A stretch of DNA of 64,000 bases from Periweissella cryptocerci (GTDB taxonomy: Bacteria > Bacillota > Bacilli > Lactobacillales > Lactobacillaceae). The position numbers were made by a program, and so were the translations under genes. The stretch is taken from the NCBI RefSeq assembly GCF_004358325.1, contig NZ_CP037940.1, positions 2,356,001 to 2,420,000 of the forward strand, given 5' to 3'. Every line of letters begins with the position of its first letter. The first letter of the stretch is position 1. The notes under the pieces are model-generated. The model saw only the letters and a program-made list of their open reading frames with translations, was not told where the DNA came from and ran no database searches. Below are positions 25,991-35,574 of this stretch, in pieces.

Positions 25991-28900
25991 ATGAGTAAAA
26001 AAATGATTCCAATTGTGACCGCAGTTATGTTGTCGGCACAATTAGTAACAATTCCAACCGTTCAAGCACAGGATACTAATATTGAAACGACACTTAATGT
26101 TGGCGAGCAAAGCGATGAAAGCACTAGCGTTGAAGACGATTCTGCTGAAGAAAATGTCTTTGAAAAAAATGATCAAGATAGCATCTTGAATAATGAAGAT
26201 AAATTAGCGGAAGTACTTGAAAATGATGAAGATGTGACAGCGCTAATTAGTGATGAAATCGCGTTGCCCAAGGCTGAAAAGCAAGTTGGCAAAAGTGTAA
26301 AAGCTAATAATGACAGCAAAAAAGAAGTGCGGGCAACGACAGCAAACGTTTCAACAGTTGCTCAGTTTGTAAATGCCTGGAATGATATTACGATTGATTG
26401 CATTGAACTACAAAATGACCTTAGTATCCCGGATAATCAAGCGAATTTGGCACAAAGTGCAAGTACACGAACTAAAAGTGTTGAAATAAATGGGAATAAA
26501 CATACGCTTAATTTGGGAAACAATGCGTTATACATGAAAAAGAGTACAGATGGATCACTCAAAGAGAATGGTAAGAGCGGTGGTTCAACCCTTTACGTAC
26601 ATGACTTCACTGGAATTTCATCGACGGTTACGGATGGTGTAACGCCTGGTAATCCAAGCAATGGTTCTACGGCTGGGATTTTTGTCGACTTAAATACGAA
26701 TAATGCGTACGGTAATTGGCTCAATAATGGTACTTGGCGGGCGAAGTTTGAAAATATTACGGTCGATTCTCCAAGCTCACACCTGACGATGATGTCACGT
26801 TGCGAAGTGACCTTTGCAGGTACTAATAATATTAAGACGACCAACGAACCATTGGTTGTTGGGAGTGTAATTTTTGCGGCAGGGTCGCACACGAATATCG
26901 TTAGTGCTAATCCAACGCCACTACTTTGGATGAATAACGAAAAAGATGATTCAGTGCTTACAACTGCGGATTCACGCGAAGTTACGCTAGAAAGTAATGC
27001 AAAAGTTTCTTTACGTAATATGCCAGGAACAGCGGATGCAACCGCGACGGTCGTTCCTAAAAATGTGCCTAATAATTTTGCTAGTCAAAAGGCATATGGA
27101 CCAATTGCGTGGGCTTTTGGTAATATAACGGTCAATCAGGACGCAGTTCTGGATATGGGAACCGCGGCAGGTGGGCTTGCTTGGTATAATCGACCAGATA
27201 GTTCACCGGTAATCGCGCCAGCTGATATTAAGGCCTCAACGGTGAGTGGTGGCTTTGGTAATGTATATGTGAACGGTGGCATATTGAATTTACATTCATC
27301 ACTTAACATTCCAGCGACAAATCCAATTATCCGGAATGTGAACGGTGATAAGTCTGCTGGGGCAACAATTGCGATTAATCAAGGTGGTAGCTTCTTTGTT
27401 ACTGGTAATATGCCAGCTGACAAACCAGTGATTAATTTGGCAACGTCAAATACTGCCTTGATCATGAACCAACCAAAAGCATTTGATATTAAAAATATTG
27501 GTGGTACCGGAACGAGCAGCGATACCAATTATTCTGCCATCAATATTGGTGATTCTACGAACACCGCTAATAACAATCAGACTAAAACGCGTACATTTGC
27601 AATCAACAATAGTGATATTAGCTTGTGGAATAACACGACGGCATTAACAACTAATGACGATGGTATCATTACAGCACCCCAAGATGGTGATTTTGTTGAC
27701 GTCGAAAACTTCTTACTTGAGCGAAAAGCAAATAACGCTAATGGTACAAGTACTTCACGGATTACGGCATCAGATGATATGTTGCAAGGCGCAGTTGATG
27801 AACGCTTGAATACGCAAAATTCGGCATTTGACCGAATCATGGGGCTTAACTCAGCACCAACAGTAACAATCCAACCTTGGCAAGCGCATGACGATGTGAC
27901 GCTAGACTCATTGTTAGCACAACACAATGGTGATGTATATAAAACCGACTTCATCACGGATGCTGATAAAGCGTTGCGGGCACGAATTCAAATGGGGCAG
28001 TTGCCAAATCAAGCTAACCCAAACTATGAAACTGGTGATTTAGTAATGGCACCGGTCTGGGCTAATCACAATACAATTGTTGATCTTGATACGAATGATT
28101 CAGCAACAATCGATATTGATGCACCCGGTAGTTCATTATCAGTTGACGAAATTGGTGATAACGGATTTATGACTATTAAGGATAATGATGTAGCTGATTT
28201 CCAAAAAAATGTGCTGAATGGCGGTGATGACATTCAAGCAACTGTAAGCCGTGGGACAAACCCTGCGCGCTCAACAGAAACCACGACGAATGTGATTGAT
28301 GTAACGCCACCAACACCGGTGCCACTTGAAGATATTAGTGCTGCCGATACCAGTAGTACCACAATTAGTGGGAGCGCTTCTGCTGACACGGCCAGTGTGC
28401 GGTTGAAGCTAAGTACTGATGAAGGTGCAACGTGGTCTGACTTTAGTGACTCAGTCGCTGTAACTAATGGTACGTGGACATTACCGCTACCAAGTGATTT
28501 AAAAGCTGGTGATCAGGTCCAAATTTTTGCATCTGATGGGACAAGTGTTAGCAAAGCGCGGGCATTAACTGGGGATAAGGAAAATGAAAATCCAGCCACA
28601 GAAATGACCTACCACGATGCAACTTTCCCAGCTGCGACAATTTACACGATTGTTGCCGCTAACACGGATAACGGTGACAACACGGGTAACGGTGGTAATA
28701 CAGACAACGGTGATAACACGGGTAATGGTGATAACACAGATAACGGCAATACGACCAACCCAGGTGACACGACAACACCAGATAACACGAACACGGCCGG
28801 CACTGACACCGTGGTTGATACAAAGCCAACACAACCAGGCACGACTGATTCAGATAAAACAAAACCAATTACGCATTTACCAGGAAGTGGTGGCGATAAG

Positions 28901-29122
28901 CCAAACAAGAAGAAAACTAGTAAGCAAGCACCTAAAAAGGCCGCTAAGAAAACGAAGCAAGCTAATGGACAAAACAGTAAAGCTGCCGCTAAGAATGCGT
29001 TACCTAAAGCTGGTAACAAATTCGACCGCTTGCAAATGATCATTGCAACGCTTGGTGGAATTACATTATTAGGCGCGATTGTGTGGTTGAAAAAAATTCG
29101 CGGTAAAAATACGGAAGTATAA
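25991..29122 (+). CDS. Sortase-anchored surface adhesin with pectate-lyase-like domain
   Basis: 1043 residues. Signal peptide (about 1-27, cleavage after TVQA), acidic linker (30-110), then a pectate-lyase-like adhesive domain (about 115-520; SVEINGNKHTLNLGNNALYM, repeated beta-strand spacing). An Ig-like/BapA-type unit (PVPLEDISAADTSSTTISGSAS, about 780-870) and a low-complexity Asn/Gly/Asp/Thr spacer (NTDNGDNTGNG repeats, about 895-945) follow, then a Lys-rich wall-spanning part. The anchor is LPKAG (from residue 1004), a hydrophobic helix and a basic tail (KKIRGKN). The non-canonical fourth residue (Ala) should still be a sortase substrate in this group. Confidence 0.88.
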   Translation: MSKKMIPIVTAVMLSAQLVTIPTVQAQDTNIETTLNVGEQSDESTSVEDDSAEENVFEKNDQDSILNNEDKLAEVLENDEDVTALISDEIALPKAEKQVGKSVKANNDSKKEVRATTANVSTVAQFVNAWNDITIDCIELQNDLSIPDNQANLAQSASTRTKSVEINGNKHTLNLGNNALYMKKSTDGSLKENGKSGGSTLYVHDFTGISSTVTDGVTPGNPSNGSTAGIFVDLNTNNAYGNWLNNGTWRAKFENITVDSPSSHLTMMSRCEVTFAGTNNIKTTNEPLVVGSVIFAAGSHTNIVSANPTPLLWMNNEKDDSVLTTADSREVTLESNAKVSLRNMPGTADATATVVPKNVPNNFASQKAYGPIAWAFGNITVNQDAVLDMGTAAGGLAWYNRPDSSPVIAPADIKASTVSGGFGNVYVNGGILNLHSSLNIPATNPIIRNVNGDKSAGATIAINQGGSFFVTGNMPADKPVINLATSNTALIMNQPKAFDIKNIGGTGTSSDTNYSAINIGDSTNTANNNQTKTRTFAINNSDISLWNNTTALTTNDDGIITAPQDGDFVDVENFLLERKANNANGTSTSRITASDDMLQGAVDERLNTQNSAFDRIMGLNSAPTVTIQPWQAHDDVTLDSLLAQHNGDVYKTDFITDADKALRARIQMGQLPNQANPNYETGDLVMAPVWANHNTIVDLDTNDSATIDIDAPGSSLSVDEIGDNGFMTIKDNDVADFQKNVLNGGDDIQATVSRGTNPARSTETTTNVIDVTPPTPVPLEDISAADTSSTTISGSASADTASVRLKLSTDEGATWSDFSDSVAVTNGTWTLPLPSDLKAGDQVQIFASDGTSVSKARALTGDKENENPATEMTYHDATFPAATIYTIVAANTDNGDNTGNGGNTDNGDNTGNGDNTDNGNTTNPGDTTTPDNTNTAGTDTVVDTKPTQPGTTDSDKTKPITHLPGSGGDKPNKKKTSKQAPKKAAKKTKQANGQNSKAAAKNALPKAGNKFDRLQMIIATLGGITLLGAIVWLKKIRGKNTEV

Positions 29123-29174
29123 TTGATGTTAAACTTTTACTAAAAAGTTAATGACTAGTAGTAAATAATAAACG

Positions 29175-29219
29175 AAAAGCACCAAATCACTTAGAGTTAC
29201 CAAGTGATTTGGTGCTTTT
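29175..29219. terminator. Terminator after the adhesin gene
   Basis: AAAAGCACCAAATCACTT / AAGTGATTTGGTGCTTTT, 18 perfect pairs, nine-base loop. Its right edge (CTTTTCGA) is the target duplication of family A element A4. Confidence 0.9.
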
Positions 29220-29222
29220 CGA

Positions 29223-29958
29223 GGTTTTATTCCGTCTGACGTGGGATTTATAAAATGTGATGTATGATGCCACTGCGTGACTGAAAATCACATTGTGCAC
29301 CGAGATGGAAGCACATGCCCAAGCCGCTTGCTTATGCCTGAGGTACGACAACGCAAAACATTCCAGCAGTTTGTTTGCAACAAACAACTGAATCTAATCA
29401 AAACCCGATTAGATTAGCCTTCCAGGCTGAATGTCTGTCTTGGGCAATTCGGGATAGCCGGCAGTCTAATGGCTAAAGCCAAAAGACTGCTCACATTTGT
29501 AGCTACGCTGGACAAATAAGGCCCGGTCGGTTCTACCCTCAGCGACAAACTCGACACGTGGTGTCACGTCCCATTTCGGTGTAAAGCCTACCGGCCACAA
29601 AGTGATTTTCAGTCACTCCGCTAGATAAGCGTAGAATTATTGATTACCGCTAAACTTGCAGTGACAAGGATTAGGGCATATTACTAGTCAGACTGCGTGC
29701 TCAAACTAACGAAGAGGCTGGAAACAGGCTGGACTTTAGTTCGCACCGTGATGGCATAATCAGTAACGGGTTTCGTTACTGATTATGGATTTGTGAAGAT
29801 GGTTACCGCGTTAGCGAACCAATCTTCGCAAACATTTGAAGACCGCACTGTGGCTTCAAATGCTTGTCTTCCATCACGGTGTCCAGACTGGTTCCAGCCT
29901 CGTAGTGGGAATCAATCTGAGACGTATATCCAAATCCAGCGCTAGAAAAATTTTAGCC
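29223..29958 (+). mobile_element. Family A MITE-like element, long form with modules 1 and 2 (A4)
   Basis: 736 bp. Left tip GGTTTTATTCCGTCTGACGT then GGGATTTATAAAATG; right end CCAAATCCAGCGCTAGAAAA then ATTTTAGCC. Flanks CTTTTCGA (29,215-29,222) and CTTTTTGA (29,959-29,966) match at 7 of 8. Module 1 uses a different closing stem from A2 (GTGACTGAAAATCAC near 29,277 with GTGATTTTCAGTCAC near 29,600). Module 2 (29,714-29,901) is a 188-nt multi-hairpin unit. No protein-coding potential seen. Confidence 0.88.
29714..29901 (+). repeat. 188-nt structured module 2, copy 1
   Basis: Outer stem GAGGCTGGAA / TTCCAGCCTC; second stem CACCGTGATGG (29,744-29,754) / CCATCACGGTG (29,871-29,881); then three hairpins: CATAATCAGTAAC-GGGTTTC-GTTACTGATTATG, GTGAAGATGGTT...AACCAATCTTCGC, and CATTTGAAG...CTTCAAATG. 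Nearly identical to 48,893-49,080. Confidence 0.85.
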
Positions 29959-30079
29959 CTTTTTGATAATCTAGCGTATTAAATATAGGGGCAGAAATGC
30001 CATAGTTGGGGGGAGCAAGTATGGTTTTGAATACCATTTTAATCATGTGCGATCAATTTAGCACGTGAGGTATTGGGTT

Positions 30080-30157
30080 AACTATATTTTATAGTTTACA
30101 TCAAGTGGTGGAAGTTGTAGACTTGTTCATTGGAGCTAAACTACAAAAAATAGTTTA
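30080..30157 (+). promoter_or_regulatory. Inverted repeats upstream of the MFS pump
   Basis: AACTATA-TTT-TATAGTT (30,080-30,096) and TAAACTA-N7-TAGTTTA (30,137-30,157); TAGTTTA also occurs at 30,092-30,098. Likely operator for an unidentified repressor. Confidence 0.45.
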
Positions 30158-30191
30158 ATGTGAAAGTTAGTTAGAAAGTGTGCAGAAGTAC

Positions 30192-31424
30192 ATGATAAAC
30201 AATTTAAAAAATAAATTTAGTGGTAAGGAAATTTGGCAACGAAACTTGATTGTGCTGTGGTTTGGTACCTTCATGACGGGGATTGGTGGTAGCTTGATTG
30301 CGCCATTTATTTCCTTGTACATTGCAACGTTAGGACATTACACGACCAAGGAATTAGCGTTCTGGTCCGGTGCTATTTTTGCGTCCAACTATATCGTTTT
30401 GGCCATTGTGTCGCCACTCTGGGGACGATTAGCCGATGCAAAAGGGCGTAAATTAATGTTATTACGGGCTAGCGCGGGGATGGCAGTGACTATCTTTTTA
30501 ATGGGCTTTGTGACGCACGCATGGATGCTATTGGCATTACGGATGCTGTTAGGCGCATTTTCTGGTTTCACGTCTAATTCGATGGCACTAATGGCAACGA
30601 CGACGCCGAAGACGGAATCAGGACGTGTAATGAGCACGCTGACAACAGGAAGCGTTGGCGGGATGTTGCTTGGCCCAATTATCGGTGGTGTTGTTGTTGG
30701 AATTGTTGGTTATCGTCCCGTATTTTGGATTACGGGAGTAATTATGGCAGCGGTTTTCTTCCTTGCCTTATTCTTCGTTAAAGAGGATTTCAAACCAATT
30801 ATTGCCAAAGGTAAATTGGGGATGAAAGAAGTTTTCACATCAGTTAATAGTAAGACGATTGTCTGGGGGATGTTGCTAACAACAGCAATTACGCAAATCA
30901 CTAATCAGTCAATTAATCCGGTGCTGTCGCTGTACGTTAAACATTTGATGCATGATACTGGTAACATTACCTTGATGGCCGGGGTTGTTTCAGCGGCACC
31001 AGGCATTGTGACGTTACTCGTAGCGCCACGGCTTGGACAGTTGGGCGATCACATTGGTCAGAAATACATTTTAGGTGCGGGTTTAGTATTTTCAATGTTA
31101 GTCTTTATTGGAATGTCATTTGCGACGAATGTCTATTATTTAATTGGGACGCGATTGTTGATTGGGGTGAGCGATGCCGCGATTTTACCAAGTGTTCAAG
31201 CGGTTTTAGCTAAACAAGCACCACAAGCAGTTACCGGGCGAGTATTCTCATATAATCAATCAGCACAGTCGATGGGTGCATTCATTGGTCCCTTAATTGG
31301 TTCAACAATTGCCGCGATGTTTGGTTACAATATGGTATTTATCGGTAGTGCCATTTTTGTGGTTATCAATCTGATTAACTATGCGACCCATACAAAAGAT
31401 TTAGACAGCGAAGTTGCGGCATAA
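30192..31424 (+). CDS. MFS multidrug efflux transporter (PmrA/DHA1-like)
   Basis: 410 residues, 12 membrane helices. Motif A SPLWGRLADAKGRKLMLLR between helices 2 and 3, motif C-like GGMLLGPIIGGVVVG in helix 5, and a repeated motif A in the second half (APRLGQLGDHIGQKY). Drug:H+ antiport is the likely role. ATG 30,192 (weak AGAAGT upstream) is preferred to GTG 30,180, which has its ribosome site too close. It precedes the isochorismatase-like gene by 27 bp, so likely an operon. Confidence 0.85.
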   Translation: MINNLKNKFSGKEIWQRNLIVLWFGTFMTGIGGSLIAPFISLYIATLGHYTTKELAFWSGAIFASNYIVLAIVSPLWGRLADAKGRKLMLLRASAGMAVTIFLMGFVTHAWMLLALRMLLGAFSGFTSNSMALMATTTPKTESGRVMSTLTTGSVGGMLLGPIIGGVVVGIVGYRPVFWITGVIMAAVFFLALFFVKEDFKPIIAKGKLGMKEVFTSVNSKTIVWGMLLTTAITQITNQSINPVLSLYVKHLMHDTGNITLMAGVVSAAPGIVTLLVAPRLGQLGDHIGQKYILGAGLVFSMLVFIGMSFATNVYYLIGTRLLIGVSDAAILPSVQAVLAKQAPQAVTGRVFSYNQSAQSMGAFIGPLIGSTIAAMFGYNMVFIGSAIFVVINLINYATHTKDLDSEVAA

Positions 31425-31451
31425 TTAAATTAATAATTTGAGGTGAAGATA

Positions 31452-31982
31452 ATGGATTTTAAGAATTCGAATACGGCATTAGTTGTTATTGATATGCAAG
31501 ATGGTATCTTGTTTGGTGAAAAGCCGTTGGTACCACATGCACCAAAAGAACTATTAACTAAAACCAATCACTTGATTGAAGAGGCTATCAAAGCCGAAGC
31601 CCCAACTGCGTTAATTAATGTTTCAAGTGACCGAATCCCCGTGGCGATGCGTGAAAAATTCACTAACTTGTCGCTACGAGATGACTTGGTGGCGCATGAA
31701 AATAGTATGAGTTTTACCAAATACGAACCAAGCGCGTTTTCAATTGTGGCGTTGCAAAATTTCTTAAAGAAAGATATAGAAAATGTTTTGCTGACGGGAA
31801 TCGTGACTGAAACTGGCGTATTGAAAACCGCCGAGGACTTAGTAGCCGCGGGGTTCAATGTTATTACGATTGAAGATTTAACGAGTGCACGGACTTCAGA
31901 AAATCATCAACACGCGTTAGAACGATTAGATACAATTGGAGATGTTATTTCGCTTGATCAAGTGATTGCATATTTGCAGTAG
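31452..31982 (+). CDS. Isochorismatase-like hydrolase lacking the catalytic Cys
   Basis: 176 residues, isochorismatase fold. The Asp (VVIDMQDG) and Lys (SFTKYEPSAF) of the catalytic triad are present; the position normally occupied by the Cys nucleophile of cysteine-hydrolase members reads GIVTETGVLKTA, with Gly. True isochorismatases (EntB, PhzD) also lack this Cys. GAGGTG lies before ATG 31,452. Co-transcribed with the upstream MFS pump. Substrate unknown. Confidence 0.8.
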   Translation: MDFKNSNTALVVIDMQDGILFGEKPLVPHAPKELLTKTNHLIEEAIKAEAPTALINVSSDRIPVAMREKFTNLSLRDDLVAHENSMSFTKYEPSAFSIVALQNFLKKDIENVLLTGIVTETGVLKTAEDLVAAGFNVITIEDLTSARTSENHQHALERLDTIGDVISLDQVIAYLQ

Positions 31983-32007
31983 TAAATAGAATTGTAAGAA
32001 TATGTTT

Positions 32008-32057
32008 CAAAACAGGTCTTAAGTTTTCTTTTCGGAAAGCTTAAGACCTATTTTGTT
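32008..32057 (+). terminator. Terminator after the MFS/isochorismatase operon
   Basis: AAAACAGGTCTTAAG / CTTAAGACCTATTTTG with a 16-base loop. Confidence 0.75.
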
Positions 32058-32166
32058 TAAATAAGAATTAGAGTGTGGGGAACTTGTAAGTGATGGATTC
32101 CAATGAAATTAACTAATTATTTAACTTGGGTGAATCTTTAATTGGAATAATATTATCATAAATGAG

Positions 32167-32180
32167 TGAAAACGCTTGCA
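32167..32180 (+). promoter_or_regulatory. cre-like site upstream of the 32264 gene
   Basis: TGAAAACGCTTGCA matches the cre consensus TGWAANCGNTNWCA at all fixed positions except the W near the end (G). Confidence 0.5.
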
Positions 32181-32263
32181 TTAATTTGAGATAAGTCCAT
32201 GATTAAAAGTGGTACACGATACAATGGTGCGCCAGACAATTTGGTCAATGAAGGAGCTCCATC

Positions 32264-32650
32264 ATGAAAAAAACATTAGGACTTACTGATAAAGAACAAG
32301 AAGCAGCTATGTTGAGCGCAGCCGATGTTGCGGGGATTCCATATACAGTTGAAAGCCAAGGCGAATTTAAAATTTGGGTTGATAAAGAAGAAAATATTTA
32401 CGTTGAAATTAAATCAGCACCAACAGGCTTCCGGGCGGATCTTTTATTTGGACCAGCTAGCTTGGCATTGTTGAAAAATAATATTGAAATTCCAACAGAA
32501 GAAGATTTATTAAATTTCGTCAAGCAGTTAAACACAGACGATGTCCAAGACTTCTTGCTTGGTTATGTAATGGATGTGCCTCGTAAAGACGCACGGACGT
32601 ATCTTGGAACTTTGAACCAAAAGTTTAACGAATTTTTAGTTGAAGCATAA
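32264..32650 (+). CDS. Small acidic cytoplasmic protein, unknown function
   Basis: 128 residues, acidic, no membrane segment. GAAGGAGCT lies before ATG. Recurrent mixed alpha/beta pattern with a C-terminal half rich in charged helices (EEDLLNFVKQLNTDDVQDFLLGYVMDVPRKD). I do not recognise the family. A cre-like site about 85 bp upstream suggests carbon catabolite control. Monocistronic with its own terminator at 32,668-32,706. Confidence 0.6.
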   Translation: MKKTLGLTDKEQEAAMLSAADVAGIPYTVESQGEFKIWVDKEENIYVEIKSAPTGFRADLLFGPASLALLKNNIEIPTEEDLLNFVKQLNTDDVQDFLLGYVMDVPRKDARTYLGTLNQKFNEFLVEA

Positions 32651-32667
32651 CAATTTAAGTGCGCCAG

Positions 32668-32706
32668 AAAAATCGTGTTACTCGCAAAATGAGTAGCACG
32701 ATTTTT
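32668..32706. terminator. Terminator between convergent genes
   Basis: AAAAATCGTGTTACTC / GAGTAGCACGATTTTT, 16 pairs (one G-T), T runs on both sides. Serves 32,264 (+) and the TetR gene (-). Confidence 0.85.
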
Positions 32707-32737
32707 GTTGTATTTAGTGATAGAAGAGTGCTGGGAA

Positions 32738-33292
32738 TTATGCCAAAATCATTTTAGCAACGTGCTGGTTTGCCGTAATAACTTCATTAATGTCGGCAGA
32801 TTCAAGGAATGTCGCACGAAAAACATGAATCATTGTATTTGATAAGGCACTCGCAACGGCGTTGGTGTAGTTTAAGTTAATTAGATAATCCGTTAAGCGC
32901 CGTTCGTATTTATCCCACATTTTTAACAAGCGCCCATTCAAAGCGTCGTTTTCACGGATGATTGTGGGTAACTGCATTGCTTCGGGCGTGTGGTTATCGT
33001 TATCTGTCTGGTTTGCGGCATTTGCTTGCTGGATAAAAGTGATAAAAGCTGCCCAAATGTTTGTCGCGCCGTCAAGTCCGGCTAGTAAAGCATTAATCAA
33101 TTCGTCTTCATCATCGAAAATAATATCTTCTTTTGAAGGGAAGTATTGGAATAATGTTTTTTTAGCAATATGACTTTCGGCAGCGATTTGGGCGGTAGTG
33201 ACGTTATCATAGCCGTGCTCGGCAAAGAGTTTAACGGCAACATTAAATATTTCGGCGCGCTTGGCAGCCTTTTTTTCTTCTCGATTACTCAT
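32738..33292 (-). CDS. TetR family repressor of the adjacent EmrB-type pump
   Basis: 184 residues. HTH: RAEIFNVAVKLFAEHGYDNVTTAQIAAESHIAKKTLFQYFPSKEDIIF split over residues 12-60. It is divergent from the 14-helix MFS gene. The 141-bp spacer carries three GTAAC-N3-GTTAC-type palindromes that overlap the pump promoter, so this regulator very probably represses the pump and itself. Ligand unknown. Confidence 0.87.
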   Translation of the reverse strand: MSNREEKKAAKRAEIFNVAVKLFAEHGYDNVTTAQIAAESHIAKKTLFQYFPSKEDIIFDDEDELINALLAGLDGATNIWAAFITFIQQANAANQTDNDNHTPEAMQLPTIIRENDALNGRLLKMWDKYERRLTDYLINLNYTNAVASALSNTMIHVFRATFLESADINEVITANQHVAKMILA

Positions 33293-33322
33293 GTGATTAT
33301 TTTACCACGTTCAAATAAAAAT

Positions 33323-33401
33323 GTAACCTGGTAACTTTTTGTTGACAAAAAAGTAACTTGGTTACATAATGTGTAACGTTGATAAAAAGTAACCCGGTTA
33401 C
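33323..33401. promoter_or_regulatory. Pump promoter with three TetR-type operators
   Basis: TTGACA (33,342-33,347), 17-bp spacer, CATAAT (33,365-33,370). Operators GTAACCTGGTAAC (33,323-33,335), GTAACTTGGTTAC (33,353-33,365, between -35 and -10) and GTAACCCGGTTAC (33,389-33,401, downstream of the start site). Spacing 30 and 36 bp. Confidence 0.8.
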
Positions 33402-33433
33402 TTAAAAATAAATACACACGAAGGTATAGAATT

Positions 33434-34846
33434 ATGGCTGCACAAACAGAAAAGAAGTTAAATCTGACGTGGATTTTCATTCCATTGAGTTTGATATTGT
33501 TCATGTCGACACTTGATCAAACGATTACGACCACCGCGTTAGATGGGATTGTCAAAGACCTAGGACACCTCAACCAATCAGCGTGGATTATCACGGGATT
33601 CATGTTAACTAGTGCCGTGATGACATTGATTTTTGGAAAACTCGGTGATATTTTTGGTCGCAAAATCATTTTACAAATTGCGTTGGCGATATTTATTTTA
33701 GGTTCACTATTTAGTGGCTTAGCACATTCAATGTTATTTTTGATTATCGCACGGACATTCCAAGGTATCGGTGCGGGAGGATTAAATTCATTGGTACAAG
33801 CGGTCACGGCAGATGTGGTACCAGCACGTACTCGTGGAAAATATCAAGCTTTGTTTGGATTGATCAGCATGGTCAGCTTAATTGCTGGGCCAATCTTGGG
33901 TGGTTACTTTGTTCAGTATGCTTCATGGCAATGGATTTTCTTTATTAACATTCCAATTGGAGTCATCGCTTCGGTAATCTTGGCAATTAAGTTACATTTG
34001 CCAAGCCGGGCAAATGTGGTAACAAAAATTGACTATTTAGGAAGTGTTTTTGTAACAACATTTACAGCATTAACTTTATTGATTGTGACATTAGGTGGCG
34101 AACAAGTTGCGTGGCACTCCGCAAAAATGTTCTACATGATTATTGGGGCAGTTGTTTCATTAATTGCGTACCTAATTGTGGAACACCGGATGCAAAAGGA
34201 CGCGTTAACACCACTACCATTGTTCAAAAATTTGACGTTTAACAATGCGAGCTTACAATTTGCACTCGCCACAGCGGCATTATTTGTCGCAATGGTCTTT
34301 ATCCCAATGTATGCGCAAATGATTCACCACGTTTCAGCTAGCCATTCTGGTTATTACATCATTCCAACGATGATTGCGATGATTATTGCAACGATGGTCG
34401 GTGGTGCAATCATCGAAAGAACTGGTAAATACAAGCTTTTGCCAATTATTGGGGCGGTTTTATTGGGCGTTGGTTTCTATGGTTTGGCACAAATTAGTTT
34501 AAATTCAGCCAATTGGTTTATCATTTTGTGGCAAATTCCCGTGGGCTTAGGCGTTGGCTTGTTTGTCCAAGTTGCAATGTTAGCTGGACAAAATACCGTG
34601 CCAGTGCGGGATCTTGGTACGGCAACTGGTGTTTTGAATTTCTTTAAAACCCTAGGCGGTGCCTTTGGTGCAGCAGCCTTTGGTGTAATCTTAACTAATG
34701 ATATGGGGACGCATTTGGCTAATCCGATTCACGCCTTCCAAACGGTCTTTATCTGGACAATTCCAATTGCGGTAGTTTTACTTATTTTGGCGGTGTTCTT
34801 GAAGGAAGAACCATTGTCTGAAGAAGTCTTAGCATATGAAGATTAA
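33434..34846 (+). CDS. MFS multidrug transporter, DHA2 (EmrB/QacA) family, 14 helices
   Basis: 470 residues. N-terminal LSLILFMSTLDQTITTTALDGIVKDL contains the Asp of the DHA2 signature (LDxTIVNVAL type); motif A FGKLGDIFGRKII; motif C GPILGGYFVQYASWQWIFFINIPIG. Proton-coupled drug export is the likely role. Controlled by the divergent TetR through three operators. Confidence 0.9.
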   Translation: MAAQTEKKLNLTWIFIPLSLILFMSTLDQTITTTALDGIVKDLGHLNQSAWIITGFMLTSAVMTLIFGKLGDIFGRKIILQIALAIFILGSLFSGLAHSMLFLIIARTFQGIGAGGLNSLVQAVTADVVPARTRGKYQALFGLISMVSLIAGPILGGYFVQYASWQWIFFINIPIGVIASVILAIKLHLPSRANVVTKIDYLGSVFVTTFTALTLLIVTLGGEQVAWHSAKMFYMIIGAVVSLIAYLIVEHRMQKDALTPLPLFKNLTFNNASLQFALATAALFVAMVFIPMYAQMIHHVSASHSGYYIIPTMIAMIIATMVGGAIIERTGKYKLLPIIGAVLLGVGFYGLAQISLNSANWFIILWQIPVGLGVGLFVQVAMLAGQNTVPVRDLGTATGVLNFFKTLGGAFGAAAFGVILTNDMGTHLANPIHAFQTVFIWTIPIAVVLLILAVFLKEEPLSEEVLAYED

Positions 34847-34864
34847 TTATTAAAAATGGAAGTG

Positions 34865-34975
34865 GGGTAAAAGGTGGTGTAGCCTTTTATCGGACGTTAA
34901 TAAGCCTGATTTCTACCTTACGATGAGGGGAAATCAGGCTTATTTTGTAGGCTGGACAAGTTATGCCTCAGCCTA
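34865..34975 (+). repeat. Family B hairpin repeat (B8)
   Basis: The core AATAAGCCTGATTTCTACC ... GGGGAAATCAGGCTTATT (34,899-34,944), the consensus form, with tail gtaggctggacaagttatgc. It lies downstream of the pump gene. Confidence 0.85.
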
Positions 34976-35117
34976 ATTTTTATAATTAGCCAGCGTCTTA
35001 ATAAATGACCGCAATGCACGGCAATTTTGTGAGATTGGTGCATAATGAAATTAAGGGGATACGGCCAGATTTAGTGGTGGGTTTTCTAGATGATTGAGTA
35101 GTTAAGGTTGGTGGCAA

Positions 35118-35480
35118 ATGATAAAAAACGTTAGTACAGTAAAAATTGTTGAGGGGATATTGTTAGTGATTGCCAGTGTAGTAATCTTTATCTTGTTAAT
35201 TAATGATATCGAACCATTTCACGACGTATTTTTGGCGGCGCAACCACACGAAATAGCATTTGCCTTATTCCCAATTATTATTGCATGCACTTTTGGCATT
35301 ATCCTCCTACTGGCGATGCACGACTTAAGTCCTAAATGGACGGATATTACGTTTGTAGGTTTGGCAATTGCCAACGTGCCAGTACTAATGATGGAAGGGT
35401 TAGGCAATTATCCAGTTTGTTGGTATCCAGTTATTGGCTTAATTATTGCTATGATTGGTGCAGGCGTCGAGCGAGCATAA
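35118..35480 (+). CDS. Four-helix membrane protein, unknown function
   Basis: 120 residues with four predicted membrane helices (about 8-28, 45-66, 75-93, 97-115) and short loops. GGTTGGTGG lies upstream of the ATG. No recognised family. It may be a small integral protein related to DoxX/YoaK-like membrane proteins, but nothing decisive is seen. Confidence 0.5.
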   Translation: MIKNVSTVKIVEGILLVIASVVIFILLINDIEPFHDVFLAAQPHEIAFALFPIIIACTFGIILLLAMHDLSPKWTDITFVGLAIANVPVLMMEGLGNYPVCWYPVIGLIIAMIGAGVERA

Positions 35481-35574
35481 ATTGGATTTTAGAAGTTAAA
35501 ATTATCATTTTTTAGTAACGCACAAGCAAGTCAACCATAAATGATGGGGGATTTGCCTGTGTGTTTTTGTAGTC

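Noticed and set aside
28565-29043. Long open frames on both strands opposite the adhesin C-terminus
   Set aside because: Produced by the repetitive Asn/Gly/Asp/Thr codons of the adhesin gene; composition is not protein-like.
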